From assembly GCF_014138625.1 (NCBI RefSeq), contig NZ_JACJHY010000001.1, positions 1 through 64,000 on the forward strand: 64,000 nt of DNA, in the 5' to 3' direction. This document shows, piece after piece, positions 19,231-27,447 of the stretch; the stretch's first letter is position 1; each line of letters starts with the position of its first letter. Below the pieces are notes generated by a model. It was not told the DNA's origin. It searched no databases and worked only from the letters and a program-made list of their open reading frames with translations. This stretch comes from Aminobacter ciceronei. GTDB taxonomy: Bacteria > Pseudomonadota > Alphaproteobacteria > Rhizobiales > Rhizobiaceae. A program made the translations under genes and the position numbers.

Positions 19231-19344
19231 TGCCCGACTTTACCCCACATCATGCCATCCTCTCCGAAGTTGAGGTAGGCGTCCACTTGATCGGGATGTT
19301 TTTGCTGGCTTGCAGAACCCGGTTGTCGTCCCGGTGCCATCCTT

Positions 19345-19404
19345 GCGACCGCCATGCGGTCGCCATCCCTGTTCGGTACATGGAAATAGCCTGCGAACCG
19401 CAGG
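19345..19404. other. Two hairpins in the hydA-ABC intergenic gap
   Basis: The 177-bp gap holds a perfect 8-bp stem with a three-base loop (GCGACCGC-CAT-GCGGTCGC, 19345-19363) and a perfect 6-bp stem (CCTGCG-AAC-CGCAGG, 19390-19404) directly after the dihydropyrimidinase stop. Neither has a T tract. They may be attenuation or RNA-processing structures that set expression of the transporter apart from the enzymes. Confidence 0.4.
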
Positions 19405-19407
19405 GGC

Positions 19408-20859
19408 CTACACTCCGGTCGCCGGGATGCCCGTGCGTTCGACCTTGCGCGGCGCGGTGATCTCCTTCCACTGCGACAGCGCCCGGTTGACGGCTGCATG
19501 CGGTTCGCGGGCGACGAATTCGCCATGGCCGGGATGAACCTTGACCTCGTGCTCCTGGATCGCCAGTTCACCGCGGGTGAAGACGAAGCGCGGCAGGCCG
19601 GTCAGCTCGATGCCCTCGAAGACGTTGTAGTCGATCACCGACTGCTGGGTCTTGGCGGCGATGGTCTTCTTGCGCCTCGGATCCCAGACGATGATGTCGG
19701 CGTCAGCGCCTTCGACGATGGCGCCCTTCTTCGGGTACATGTTGAGGATCTTGGCGATGTTGGTCGAGGTCACTGCCACGAACTCGTTCATCGTCAGCCG
19801 GCCGGTGTTGACGCCCTTGGTCCACAGAACCGGCATGCGGTCCTCAAGACCACCGGTGCCATTGGGAATCTTGGTGAAATTGCCGACGCCGGTGCGCTTC
19901 TGCGCCGTCGTGAACGAGCAATGGTCGGTAGCCACCACCTGGAGAGAACCCGCCTGGAGGCCGGCCCACAGCGAATCCTGGTGCAGCTTGTTGCGGAAGG
20001 GCGGGCTCATCACCCGGCGTGCGGCGTGATCCCAGTCCTTGTTGAAATATTCGGTCTCGTCGAGCACCAGATGCTGGATCAGCGGCTCGCCATAGACGCG
20101 CATGCCCTTCTGGCGGGCCCGGCGGATCGCCTCATGCGCCTGCTCGCAGGAGGTGTGCACGACATAGAGCGGCGAGCCCACCATATCGGCGATCATGATG
20201 GCGCGGTTGGTCGCCTCGCCCTCGACCTCGGGCGGCCGCGAATAGGCATGCGCCTCGGGGCCGTTATTGCCTTCGGCCAGCAACTTGGCCGACAGCTGGG
20301 CGACGACGTCGCCGTTTTCGGCATGGACCAGCGGCAGCGCGCCGAGCTCGGCGCAACGCTTGAACGACGAATACATCTCGTCGTCGTCGACCATCAGCGC
20401 GCCCTTGTAGGCCATGAAGTGCTTGAACGAGGTAATGCCCTTGTCGACCACCTGAGCCATCTCGTTGAACACCTGCTCGCCCCACCAGGTGATCGCCATG
20501 TGGAACGAGTAGTCGGAGCAGGCCTTGGAGGTCTTGTTGTCCCACATCTGCAGCGCTTCGAGCAGCGACTGGCCAGGCGACGGCAAGCAGAAATCGACAA
20601 CCATGGTCGTGCCGCCGGACAGCGCCGCGCGTGTGCCGCTCTCGAAGTCGTCGGCCGAATAAGTACCCATGAACGGCATTTCGAGATGGGTGTGTGGGTC
20701 GATGCCCCCGGGCATGACGTAGCAGCCAGTGGCGTCGAACTCGTGGTCGGCATGCAGGTTCTCGCCGATGGCGACGATCTTGCCATGCTGGATCAACACG
20801 TCGGCCTTCCACGTCCGGTCGGCCGTGACGATGGTGCCGTTTCGGATGACTTTGGTCAT
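19408..20859 (-). CDS. hydA: Dihydropyrimidinase (hydantoinase)
   Basis: This 483-aa cytosolic zinc enzyme opens dihydrouracil or dihydrothymine to N-carbamoyl-beta-amino acids. All metal ligands are visible: H56 and H58 in DPHTHLEM, the carbamylated K152 in FMAYKG, H179 in LVHAENGD, H235 in VVHTSCEQA and D312 in VATDHC. Length is normal for dihydropyrimidinases. It is step two of reductive pyrimidine breakdown, between PreT/PreA (28-31 kb) and the M20 hydrolase encoded upstream (21-22 kb). A D-hydantoinase activity on other 5-ring substrates is also plausible for the family. Confidence 0.93.
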   Translation of the reverse strand: MTKVIRNGTIVTADRTWKADVLIQHGKIVAIGENLHADHEFDATGCYVMPGGIDPHTHLEMPFMGTYSADDFESGTRAALSGGTTMVVDFCLPSPGQSLLEALQMWDNKTSKACSDYSFHMAITWWGEQVFNEMAQVVDKGITSFKHFMAYKGALMVDDDEMYSSFKRCAELGALPLVHAENGDVVAQLSAKLLAEGNNGPEAHAYSRPPEVEGEATNRAIMIADMVGSPLYVVHTSCEQAHEAIRRARQKGMRVYGEPLIQHLVLDETEYFNKDWDHAARRVMSPPFRNKLHQDSLWAGLQAGSLQVVATDHCSFTTAQKRTGVGNFTKIPNGTGGLEDRMPVLWTKGVNTGRLTMNEFVAVTSTNIAKILNMYPKKGAIVEGADADIIVWDPRRKKTIAAKTQQSVIDYNVFEGIELTGLPRFVFTRGELAIQEHEVKVHPGHGEFVAREPHAAVNRALSQWKEITAPRKVERTGIPATGV

Positions 20860-21012
20860 TGTTCAGTTCCCCTATTGTTGCCGCGCTTCTTTGCGAGCGC
20901 TTCAGCAAAGTTTCACATCATGTAACGGCAGACACTCCACGCAGGCCAAGCGCAAGCCGCCCTTCCCCGTGATGGGAAAGGGCTGCGAGCGTGGAGATGT
21001 CGGCCCAAAGAA

Positions 21013-22263
21013 TCACTCAACGATCTCCGCGGTCTCGACCACGGCGTGGAACAGCACGTCGCAACCAGCGGCGGCCCATTCCGGATAGATCTCTTCGTCT
21101 TCGTTGTGGCTCAGCCCGTCGACACATGGGCAGAACACCATCGCCGTCGGCGCGACGCGGTTTATCCAGCAGGCGTCGTGGCCGGCACCCGAAACGATGT
21201 CGCGGTGGCTGTAGCCGAGCCGCTCGGCGGCGTCGCGCACGGCCTTGACGCAGCTCTCATCGAAGGCGACCGGGTCGAAATGGCCGACCTGCTCGATCTC
21301 GTAGGAGATATCAAGCGCCTCGCAGATCGTGGCGATGCCCTCGCGGATGCGCCCGTCCATGGCGTCGAGCACTTCCTTCTCCGGCGAGCGGATGTCGATG
21401 GTGAAGACGGTTCGCCCGGCGATGATGTTACGCGAGTTCGGATAGACCTCCATGTGGCCGACGGCGCCGACGGCGTCGGGCTGGTAGTCCATGGCGATCT
21501 CGTGCACCAGCTCGGTCACCCGCGCCATACCGAGCCCGGCATTGCGGCGCTTGTACATCGGCGTCGAGCCGGTATGGGCCTCACGCCCCGTCAGCGTCAC
21601 CTGCAGCCACTTCAGGCCCTGGCCGTGGGTGACGACGCCGATGTCGATGTCCTCGTCCTCGAGGATCGGCCCCTGCTCGATATGCAGCTCGAAGAAGGCC
21701 TTCATCTTGCGGGCGCCGACCTTCTCGGTGCCCTTCCAGCCGATGCGCTCGAGCTCGTCGCCGAAGCGCGCGCCATGGGCGTCGGTGCGTGCGTAGGCAT
21801 AATCCTGGTCGAGCACGCCGGCGAATACGCCAGATGCCAGCATGGCGGGGGCAAAACGCGTGCCTTCCTCGTTGGTCCAGTTGGCGACGACGATCGGATG
21901 CCTGGTCTTGATGCCGAGGTCGTTGAGCGTGCGCATCACTTCGAGGCCGCCAAGCACGCCGAGCACGCCATCGAACTTGCCGCCCGTCGGCTGGGTGTCG
22001 AGATGGCTGCCGACATACACCGGCAGCGCATCGGGATCGGTGCCTTCGCGACGGGCAAACATTGTGCCCATCTCGTCGACGCCCATTTCAAGCCCGGCCG
22101 CGTCGCACCATTTCTTGAACAGATGGCGGCCCTCGCCGTCCTCGTCGGTCAGGGTCTGGCGATTGTTGCCGCCGGCAATGCCGGGGCCAATCTTCGCCAT
22201 TTCCATCAGCGAATCCCACAAACGCTCTGAATTGATTCGTAGATTTTCGCCTGGTGCGGACAT
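21013..22263 (-). CDS. Zn-dependent M20 hydrolase, N-carbamoyl-beta-alanine amidohydrolase type
   Basis: This 416-aa enzyme is of the M20 amidase branch that includes beta-ureidopropionase (PydC), allantoate amidohydrolase and L-carbamoylase. Metal site residues are visible in YVGSHLDTQPTGGKFDG (H87, D98) and the general base pair in NWTNEEGTRFAPAM (E132, E133). The late His lies in VSGAGHDACW. Placement beside dihydropyrimidinase and an omega-transaminase makes N-carbamoyl-beta-alanine/beta-aminoisobutyrate the likely substrate, giving the free beta-amino acid, CO2 and ammonia. It is 11 bp downstream of the cupin gene. A 153-bp gap with no feature I could identify separates it from hydA. Confidence 0.9.
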   Translation of the reverse strand: MSAPGENLRINSERLWDSLMEMAKIGPGIAGGNNRQTLTDEDGEGRHLFKKWCDAAGLEMGVDEMGTMFARREGTDPDALPVYVGSHLDTQPTGGKFDGVLGVLGGLEVMRTLNDLGIKTRHPIVVANWTNEEGTRFAPAMLASGVFAGVLDQDYAYARTDAHGARFGDELERIGWKGTEKVGARKMKAFFELHIEQGPILEDEDIDIGVVTHGQGLKWLQVTLTGREAHTGSTPMYKRRNAGLGMARVTELVHEIAMDYQPDAVGAVGHMEVYPNSRNIIAGRTVFTIDIRSPEKEVLDAMDGRIREGIATICEALDISYEIEQVGHFDPVAFDESCVKAVRDAAERLGYSHRDIVSGAGHDACWINRVAPTAMVFCPCVDGLSHNEDEEIYPEWAAAGCDVLFHAVVETAEIVE

Positions 22264-22274
22264 GGTTCGGACCC

Positions 22275-22574
22275 TTATGCTTTCAACTCGACTTCAACGA
22301 ACGACATTGGCTTGTCGCCGGCATTGACCACATTGTGCTCGACGCCCTCGTCGCGCCTATAGGCGACGCCGGCAGCCATGTCGACGCGTCGCGTGCCGCC
22401 GCCGGGCTCTTCCAGCAGGAAAGCGCAAGGCGTGATCGTCGTTACGACATAGTCCATGCCATGGCGGTGCCAACGCGTTTCCGCGCCGGGATCGAAATCC
22501 CAGCGCGTGACGCGGACCCTGTCGTCGTCGACGAGCACTTCGCTCGTCGCCTGCTGCCGCGCCTGGTAGGTCAA
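22275..22574 (-). CDS. Small cupin-domain protein in the pyrimidine operon
   Basis: This 99-aa single-domain cupin has metal-ligand type residues in RWHRHGMDYVVTTITP (first cupin motif) and a second motif around GVAYRRDEGVEHNVVNAG. Its ATG overlaps the transaminase stop (ATGA) and its stop is 11 bp before the M20 gene, so it is made with the pathway enzymes. The function is not known. Candidates are removal of a reactive by-product such as malonate semialdehyde or carbamate-derived compounds, or ligand sensing. Confidence 0.8.
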   Translation of the reverse strand: MTYQARQQATSEVLVDDDRVRVTRWDFDPGAETRWHRHGMDYVVTTITPCAFLLEEPGGGTRRVDMAAGVAYRRDEGVEHNVVNAGDKPMSFVEVELKA

Positions 22575-23899
22575 TCCACCATCCTCAGCACTTCCCGGAC
22601 GTGGTCGATCAGCTCGTTGATCTGGCCCTTGGTGATGATCAGCGGCGGCGACAGGGCGATGATGTCGCCGGTCGTGCGGATCAGCGCGCCACGCTCGAAC
22701 GCCTTGACGAAGGCCGAGAAGGCACGTTTGGTCGGCGCGCCAGCCATCGGCTGCAGCTCGATCGCGCCGATCAGGCCGATGTTGCGGATGTCGATGACAT
22801 GCGGCTCGCCCTTGAGCGAATGCAGCGCCTCCTCCCAGTAGGATGCAAGCTCCGCGCCGCGGGTCAAAAGGCCCTCTTCCTTGTAGGTGTCGAGCGTGGC
22901 GAGTGCCGCGGCCGAGGCAATCGGATTGCCCGAATAGGTGTAGCCGTGGAAGAACTCGATCATATGCTCGGGGCCGGTCATGAAGGCGTCGTGGATCTCC
23001 TTCTTCACGAACACGGCACCCATCGGGATGACGCCGTTGGAGACGCCCTTGGCGGTGGTGATGATGTCGGGGATGACGCCGAAATAGTCGGCCGCGAACG
23101 GCGTGCCGAGACGGCCGAACCCGGTGATGACCTCGTCGAAGATCAACAGGATGCCGTGTTTGGTGCAGATGTCGCGCAGCTTCTGCAGATAACCCTTCGG
23201 CGGGATCAGCACGCCGGTGGAGCCGGCGACCGGCTCGACGATGACGGCGGCGATTGTCGAGGCGTCATGCAGCGTGACGATGCGCTCGAGTTCGTCGGCC
23301 AATTCTGCGCCATATTCCGGCTCGCCCTTGGTAAAGGCGTTCTTGGCCGGCAGGTGGGTGTGCGGCATGTGGTCGACGCCGCCAAGCAGCGTGCCGAACA
23401 TCTTGCGGTTGGTGACGATGCCGCCGACCGAGATGCCGCCGAAATTGACGCCATGATAGCCGCGTTCGCGGCCGATCAGGCGGGTGCGCGCGCCGTCGCC
23501 CTTCACCCGGTGATAGGCCAGCGCCATCTTGAGCGCGGTTTCGACCGATTCCGAACCGGAATTGGTGAAGAAGACGTGGTCCATGCCCTTGGGCGCGATG
23601 TCGACGAGGCGGTTGGCCAGCTCGAAGACGATCGGGTGACCCATCTGGAAGGCCGGCGCATAGTCGAGCTCTGCCGCCTGCTTCTGGATCGCCTCGGTGA
23701 TCTTGGGCCGGCAGTGGCCGGCATTGACGCACCAGAGACCGGCGGTGCCGTCGAGAACCTTGCGGCCGTCGCTCGAGGTGTAATGCATGTCCTTGGCCGC
23801 AACCATCATGCGCGGCGACTGCTTGAACTGCCGGTTCGAGGTGAACGGCATCCAGAATGCGCTGAGATCGTTGGGCGTAACTTTGAGCCTGTCCGACAT
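22571..23899 (-). CDS. Class III aminotransferase, beta-alanine/omega-amino acid:pyruvate type
   Basis: This 442-aa PLP enzyme of fold type I has the Schiff-base lysine K284 in TTAKGVSNGVIPMG, the PLP-N1 Asp D255 in FDEVITGFGR and the phosphate loop FFTNSGSES. The N-terminus (SAFWMPFTSNRQFK) is typical of omega-amino acid:pyruvate transaminases. It should convert beta-alanine or beta-aminoisobutyrate to (methyl)malonate semialdehyde, the last step of this cluster. The start at ATG 23899 is preferred over TTG 23905 because an AAGGAAAG ribosome site lies properly upstream. It is the first gene of the minus-strand operon, divergent from rutR with a RutR-like box between. Confidence 0.92.
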   Translation of the reverse strand: MSDRLKVTPNDLSAFWMPFTSNRQFKQSPRMMVAAKDMHYTSSDGRKVLDGTAGLWCVNAGHCRPKITEAIQKQAAELDYAPAFQMGHPIVFELANRLVDIAPKGMDHVFFTNSGSESVETALKMALAYHRVKGDGARTRLIGRERGYHGVNFGGISVGGIVTNRKMFGTLLGGVDHMPHTHLPAKNAFTKGEPEYGAELADELERIVTLHDASTIAAVIVEPVAGSTGVLIPPKGYLQKLRDICTKHGILLIFDEVITGFGRLGTPFAADYFGVIPDIITTAKGVSNGVIPMGAVFVKKEIHDAFMTGPEHMIEFFHGYTYSGNPIASAAALATLDTYKEEGLLTRGAELASYWEEALHSLKGEPHVIDIRNIGLIGAIELQPMAGAPTKRAFSAFVKAFERGALIRTTGDIIALSPPLIITKGQINELIDHVREVLRMVD

Positions 23900-23977
23900 G
23901 ACCAAGCTTTCCTTTCTTCCCCTGTTTAGGTACGGCCAACGCTTGGTCTTCGGTGCGTTTTCATGCTACGCAATTTT

Positions 23978-23993
23978 TTGACCGAATGGACAA
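23978..23993. promoter_or_regulatory. RutR-like operator between the transaminase and rutR
   Basis: TTGACCGAATGGACAA matches the RutR consensus TTGACCA-NN-TGGTCAA at most positions (half sites TTGACC and GGACAA). It lies 79 bp upstream of the catabolic operon and about 140 bp upstream of rutR, where it could control both directions. Confidence 0.7.
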
Positions 23994-24132
23994 ACGTTAG
24001 CACCGCCGCATTGGCGGTCAAGGGATTACTACCGGAAATGCGGCTTCTGAGGCGCGCTCCACAGGTCGGCAAGAACTGGTCCAGCGGATTGGTCCAGATG
24101 CGATCTCCGTCCACCCTCCAATGCGGGATGTC

Positions 24133-24774
24133 ATGACCATGGAAGGCTCGACACCGCGCGGCCGCACCCGCATCCAGAAAGAGAAGCGTGAGGTCATCCT
24201 CGAAGCCGCCCTGGAGGTGTTTTCGACCAACGGCTTCCGTGGCTCGACCATCGACCAGATCGCCGAGGCGGCGGGCATGTCGAAGCCCAATTTGCTCTAT
24301 TACTTCAGGCGCAAGGAAGACATCCACGAGACACTGATGCACCGGCTGCTCGACACTTGGCTCGCGCCGCTGAAGGAGCTCGACAACATCGGCGACCCGA
24401 TGACCGAGTTGCGCAGCTACATCAGGCGCAAGCTCGAAATGGCGCGCGACTATCCGCGCGAGAGCCGGCTCTTCGCCAATGAAATCCTGCAAGGCGCGCC
24501 GCGCATCATGCCGATGCTGGAGGGCGAGCTGAAGGAACTCGTCGACGAGAAGGCCGAGGTCATCAAAGGCTGGATGCGGGCCGGCAAGATCGCCAGGACA
24601 GACCCCTGGCACCTGATCTTCTCGATCTGGGCGACGACCCAGCATTATGCCGATTTCGACGTCCAGGTCCGCGCCGTGCTCGGCCCGGACCGTGGCGGCG
24701 ACGGCCGCTTCGAGGATGCCGCCCGGTTTCTCGAACAGCTGTTCCTCGAAGGGCTCAAGCCGAAGGCTGGCTGA
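24133..24774 (+). CDS. rutR: TetR-family pyrimidine regulator RutR
   Basis: This TetR-type protein of about 213 aa has the N-terminal helix-turn-helix FRGSTIDQIAEAAGMSKPNLLYYF. The ligand domain is closely RutR-like (SRLFANEILQGAP, LIFSIWATTQHYADFDVQV), matching my memory of E. coli RutR, which releases DNA on binding uracil or thymine. It lies divergent from the pyrimidine degradation operon, and RutR-type boxes occur at 23978 and 31085. Start codons at 24121, 24133 and 24139 are in frame. 24133 has the best upstream purine-rich site (GCGGGA). Confidence 0.88.
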   Translation: MTMEGSTPRGRTRIQKEKREVILEAALEVFSTNGFRGSTIDQIAEAAGMSKPNLLYYFRRKEDIHETLMHRLLDTWLAPLKELDNIGDPMTELRSYIRRKLEMARDYPRESRLFANEILQGAPRIMPMLEGELKELVDEKAEVIKGWMRAGKIARTDPWHLIFSIWATTQHYADFDVQVRAVLGPDRGGDGRFEDAARFLEQLFLEGLKPKAG

Positions 24775-24914
24775 CCGCGCTATCACGCCACTTCCGTGTC
24801 GTTTCCAGCGATCCTGCTCGAACACAAGGCCGTGGGTCTTCTCTCGGAGGCGCGATTGCGCGTCCTTGGGACGGTTTGGCACTCCAGCCACGGCGGCCGG
24901 AGCGCCGTCACCCA

Positions 24915-25691
24915 CTACTCCTTCGGCGCCATGAACTCCTGGGGCGACAATCTGCCGTCGGCGTCGCGGTCGAAGGCGGCAACGAGATCAGCGCGATCGC
25001 CGTCACCACCGACCTCTCCCGGCGACAGGAAGCCGTCCTTGTCAGCGTCGACGGCAGCGAAGGCCCGGTCGACCAGCGCCCGGTGATGCGCCTCGAACTC
25101 CTCGAAGTTCAGCTTGCCGTCGCCGTTGAGATCCATTGTCCTGAACTGGCCGGCGCGATCCTTGGCGCCGCCGCTGTCGGGCACGCGCACTGACAATACC
25201 ACCGGCTTGTCCCCCGTCTCGGGTGCCGCACGCATGACGAACATCAGTCCCGGCTGGGCCTTGTCAGCCTTGGGCGGTGCCGGCGGTTCGGCCGTATTGG
25301 CCGCTGGCCCGATCCGGAAGGTTCTTGACAATGTTCCGCCAAACTCGTCGGCGCTGAGCGCGCCATTGCCATCGGCGTCGGCTTCCTTGAAAGCGACCTG
25401 GAGGTCCGGCAGTGCGGTGGCTGGCGAGACGGCGAGCCCGACGCCGCCTACGGCGACGAGGGTGGCAAAAAGGGCCATGGATGGCCGGGCGTAGAGGCGA
25501 AGTCTGGTCATGTTTCTGTCCCATGCTGAGGGGGTTGAACATGCCGCTTCGGACAGATAGGCGTCGATGAAACCGCGCACGACCTCGCTGGCCGGCCTCC
25601 CCTCTGCCCGACTGCGGGCCATCAGGGCCTGCTTGGTTTCGTGCGGAATCCGGATTTCCAGCGTTTCGCTTTTCTTGGGCGTTCTGGTCAT
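24915..25691 (-). CDS. EF-hand protein with in-frame N-terminal ribbon-helix-helix segment
   Basis: From ATG 25691 the product has 258 aa. Residues 1-50 look like a CopG/Arc ribbon-helix-helix DNA-binding unit (SETLEIRIPHETKQALMARS then EVVRGFIDAYL). A hydrophobic stretch (ALFATLVAVGGVGLAV) follows, then about 160 residues with four calcium loops: DADGNGALSADEF, DLNGDGKLNFEEF, DADKDGFLSPGEV and DRDADGRLSPQEF. Starting instead at ATG 25511 gives an ordinary exported EF-hand protein of 198 aa with a signal peptide. The RHH part would then be a separate upstream coding remnant in the same frame. There is no stop codon between them. The gene is alone, convergent with rutR. Confidence 0.7.
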   Translation of the reverse strand: MTRTPKKSETLEIRIPHETKQALMARSRAEGRPASEVVRGFIDAYLSEAACSTPSAWDRNMTRLRLYARPSMALFATLVAVGGVGLAVSPATALPDLQVAFKEADADGNGALSADEFGGTLSRTFRIGPAANTAEPPAPPKADKAQPGLMFVMRAAPETGDKPVVLSVRVPDSGGAKDRAGQFRTMDLNGDGKLNFEEFEAHHRALVDRAFAAVDADKDGFLSPGEVGGDGDRADLVAAFDRDADGRLSPQEFMAPKE

Positions 25692-25926
25692 GGCGTGTCT
25701 CGTCTTCGCCGTCGGCTTGGCGGCCCGCCAATGAGGACAGGCTGCAGCGTTCATTGAAACATCAGAGGCGTCCCGATGCAGGCGTTTTCGTGTCCGGACA
25801 AGGTGATTTCACCTTGTTTGAAGAGCGCAACGCCGCTGACCACAGGCCTTTCTCAAATCAGGAAAGCACTTTTTCTGGCATGACTTGGCAGCACAGATTG
25901 AATCTGTTCCTTCGCTGCAAAGCGGC

Positions 25927-26304
25927 TTAACCGCCTGTTGCGATCACCATCAGAAAACTGCCGGCCAGCGCCACGTTGCTGACCACGCCATTGATTCGCG
26001 AGGCGCGATCCGGGCCCTGATGATCCCAGAAATTGTTGAACATCAGCGTCCCGGCAATCAGGAACACGATCAGGGCCGCGGCCGCATAGGCGGCGTGAAA
26101 GCCGACGACCAGCATCAGGCCGGCGACGATTTGCAGAATGATCCCGGCCCATAGGACGAGATGGGCCTGCGGTACGCCGCGCGCAGTCATCATGCCAGAC
26201 AAAAGCTTGGTGTTGGCAGTGTTGCGCAGTCCGGCAAAGACGAAGGCGCCGCCGAGCAAAAGACGGCCGACTGCGGTAAGCACGGAAATATCAGTTTCGA
26301 ACAT
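25927..26304 (-). CDS. DoxX-family membrane protein
   Basis: This 125-aa protein has four hydrophobic segments and the DoxX pattern (GRLLLGGAFVFAGLRN at the start, NFWDHQ in the third loop). Members are inner-membrane proteins tied to thiol or oxidative stress in several bacteria. It lies 72 bp downstream of the AhpD-like gene in the Rrf2 transcript, which fits a redox-response role. Confidence 0.82.
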   Translation of the reverse strand: MFETDISVLTAVGRLLLGGAFVFAGLRNTANTKLLSGMMTARGVPQAHLVLWAGIILQIVAGLMLVVGFHAAYAAAALIVFLIAGTLMFNNFWDHQGPDRASRINGVVSNVALAGSFLMVIATGG

Positions 26305-26376
26305 GCACAGCTCCTTGCGCGGCCGCCATCGGCGACCGCTGAAAATACGTCTGATTTTTTGGGAAGGCTGGAAAAC

Positions 26377-26835
26377 TCAGGCGGCCTTGGCGTCGGCGAC
26401 CGGATGGACGGCATGGAACGTCACGCAAAGCCGGTTCCAGGTATTGATCATACCGACCGCCATGGTGAGCTTGACCAGTTCCTCACCGGAGAAGTGCTTT
26501 TGCCCCTCGGCATAAAGCTCGGCCGGAACACCGGCATCCGCAATGTTGGTGACCGCTTCTGTCCAGGCAAAGGCCATGCGCTCACGCTCGCTGAAAAGCG
26601 GTGATTCCTTCCATGCCGCAACGAGCCAGAGGCGCTGCTCGGTCTCGCCATCCTGCTTGGCCTCGCGGCTGTGCATGTCGACGCAATAGGAGCAGCCGTT
26701 GATCTGCGATGCGCGCAATTTGATCAGGTGCAGCAGGCTGTGCTCGAGGCCGCATTCATTGATTGCGGTGTTGAGCGAGACCAAGAGCTTCGTCAGGTCA
26801 GGTGCAGCGGTGTAGAAATTCATCCTTGGTTTCAC
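26377..26835 (-). CDS. Carboxymuconolactone decarboxylase / AhpD-like peroxidase family protein
   Basis: This 152-aa protein has the AhpD core: a Cys pair and following His in INGCSYCVDMHSREA. The helix ERERMAFAWTEAVTNI is also typical. Enzymes with this CxxC act as alkylhydroperoxidase partners. The GTG at 26835 is chosen because it overlaps the Rrf2 stop as GTGA and has AAGGAAG just upstream. The next ATG is at 26823. It sits between the Rrf2 regulator and DoxX in one operon, pointing to a peroxide or electrophile response. Confidence 0.85.
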   Translation of the reverse strand: MKPRMNFYTAAPDLTKLLVSLNTAINECGLEHSLLHLIKLRASQINGCSYCVDMHSREAKQDGETEQRLWLVAAWKESPLFSERERMAFAWTEAVTNIADAGVPAELYAEGQKHFSGEELVKLTMAVGMINTWNRLCVTFHAVHPVADAKAA

Positions 26836-27356
26836 GGTATCTTCCTTTCGTTGATGGTTCTCTTTTGCGGCCGCTGGTTCAGCGCGACGAATGCGCAACT
26901 GGCGGCAACGATGCGCTGGTCGGTGTTCTCGCTGAAGTCGGAGACGATGTCGGACAGCTTTGTGCCTGCAAGTGCGGCGCGATAGGCACGCTCGGCCTTG
27001 AGCATGGCGACATTTATGCCGCAGGGCTTCACATAGGCCGAGGGGTCGAGGGCATATTTACCCTTCTGCCTGATCTCGCCGCAGCGGAACGCCGGCTCCC
27101 TGCCCTCGACCGCCAGCACGATGTCGAGCAGCGTGATCTGCTCGGCCGGCTTCGCCAGCCTGTAGCCCCCACTCGGACCCGGCAGCGATTCCAGCACCTT
27201 CGCCGCCGTCAGCGCCTTCAAGTGCTTGAGCAGGTAGCTCGGTGACAGGCCGAAGGCTTCGGCCATGGCATTGGCGGGCAGCGTGCCGTCGCCATCGACG
27301 CCGGCCAGCATCGCCGCACAATGGATCGCCGCCTCCACGCCATCACCGAGCTTCAT
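26832..27356 (-). CDS. Rrf2-family transcriptional regulator
   Basis: This 174-aa protein has a winged helix (LPANAMAEAFGLSPSYLLKHLKALTAAKVLES and the wing GPSGGYRLAKPAEQITLLDIVLAVEG). Only two cysteines are seen in the region where IscR/NsrR/RirA hold three for an iron-sulfur cluster (RCGEIRQKG and KPCGIN), so it may be a thiol sensor instead. The C-terminus runs on for about 45 residues. The ATG at 27356 is the family start. Paired palindromes lie 19-50 bp upstream, which suggests autoregulation of the Rrf2-AhpD-DoxX operon. Confidence 0.86.
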   Translation of the reverse strand: MKLGDGVEAAIHCAAMLAGVDGDGTLPANAMAEAFGLSPSYLLKHLKALTAAKVLESLPGPSGGYRLAKPAEQITLLDIVLAVEGREPAFRCGEIRQKGKYALDPSAYVKPCGINVAMLKAERAYRAALAGTKLSDIVSDFSENTDQRIVAASCAFVALNQRPQKRTINERKIP

Positions 27357-27374
27357 CGTAGTCTCCTTATCGTG

Positions 27375-27406
27375 GATATGTAATATCGCGGATAAATAAT
27401 ATCCGC
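27375..27406. promoter_or_regulatory. Paired palindromes in the Rrf2 promoter
   Basis: GATAT-GTA-ATATC (27375-27387) is directly followed by GCGGATA-AATAA-TATCCGC (27388-27406). Both are perfect, AT-rich in an otherwise GC-rich region, and lie within 50 bp of the Rrf2 start. They are probable operator half-sets for the Rrf2 protein. Confidence 0.6.
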
Positions 27407-27447
27407 AATAGGCGCATGCGAACAATCTGGGAAAAACCGTCCACGGC

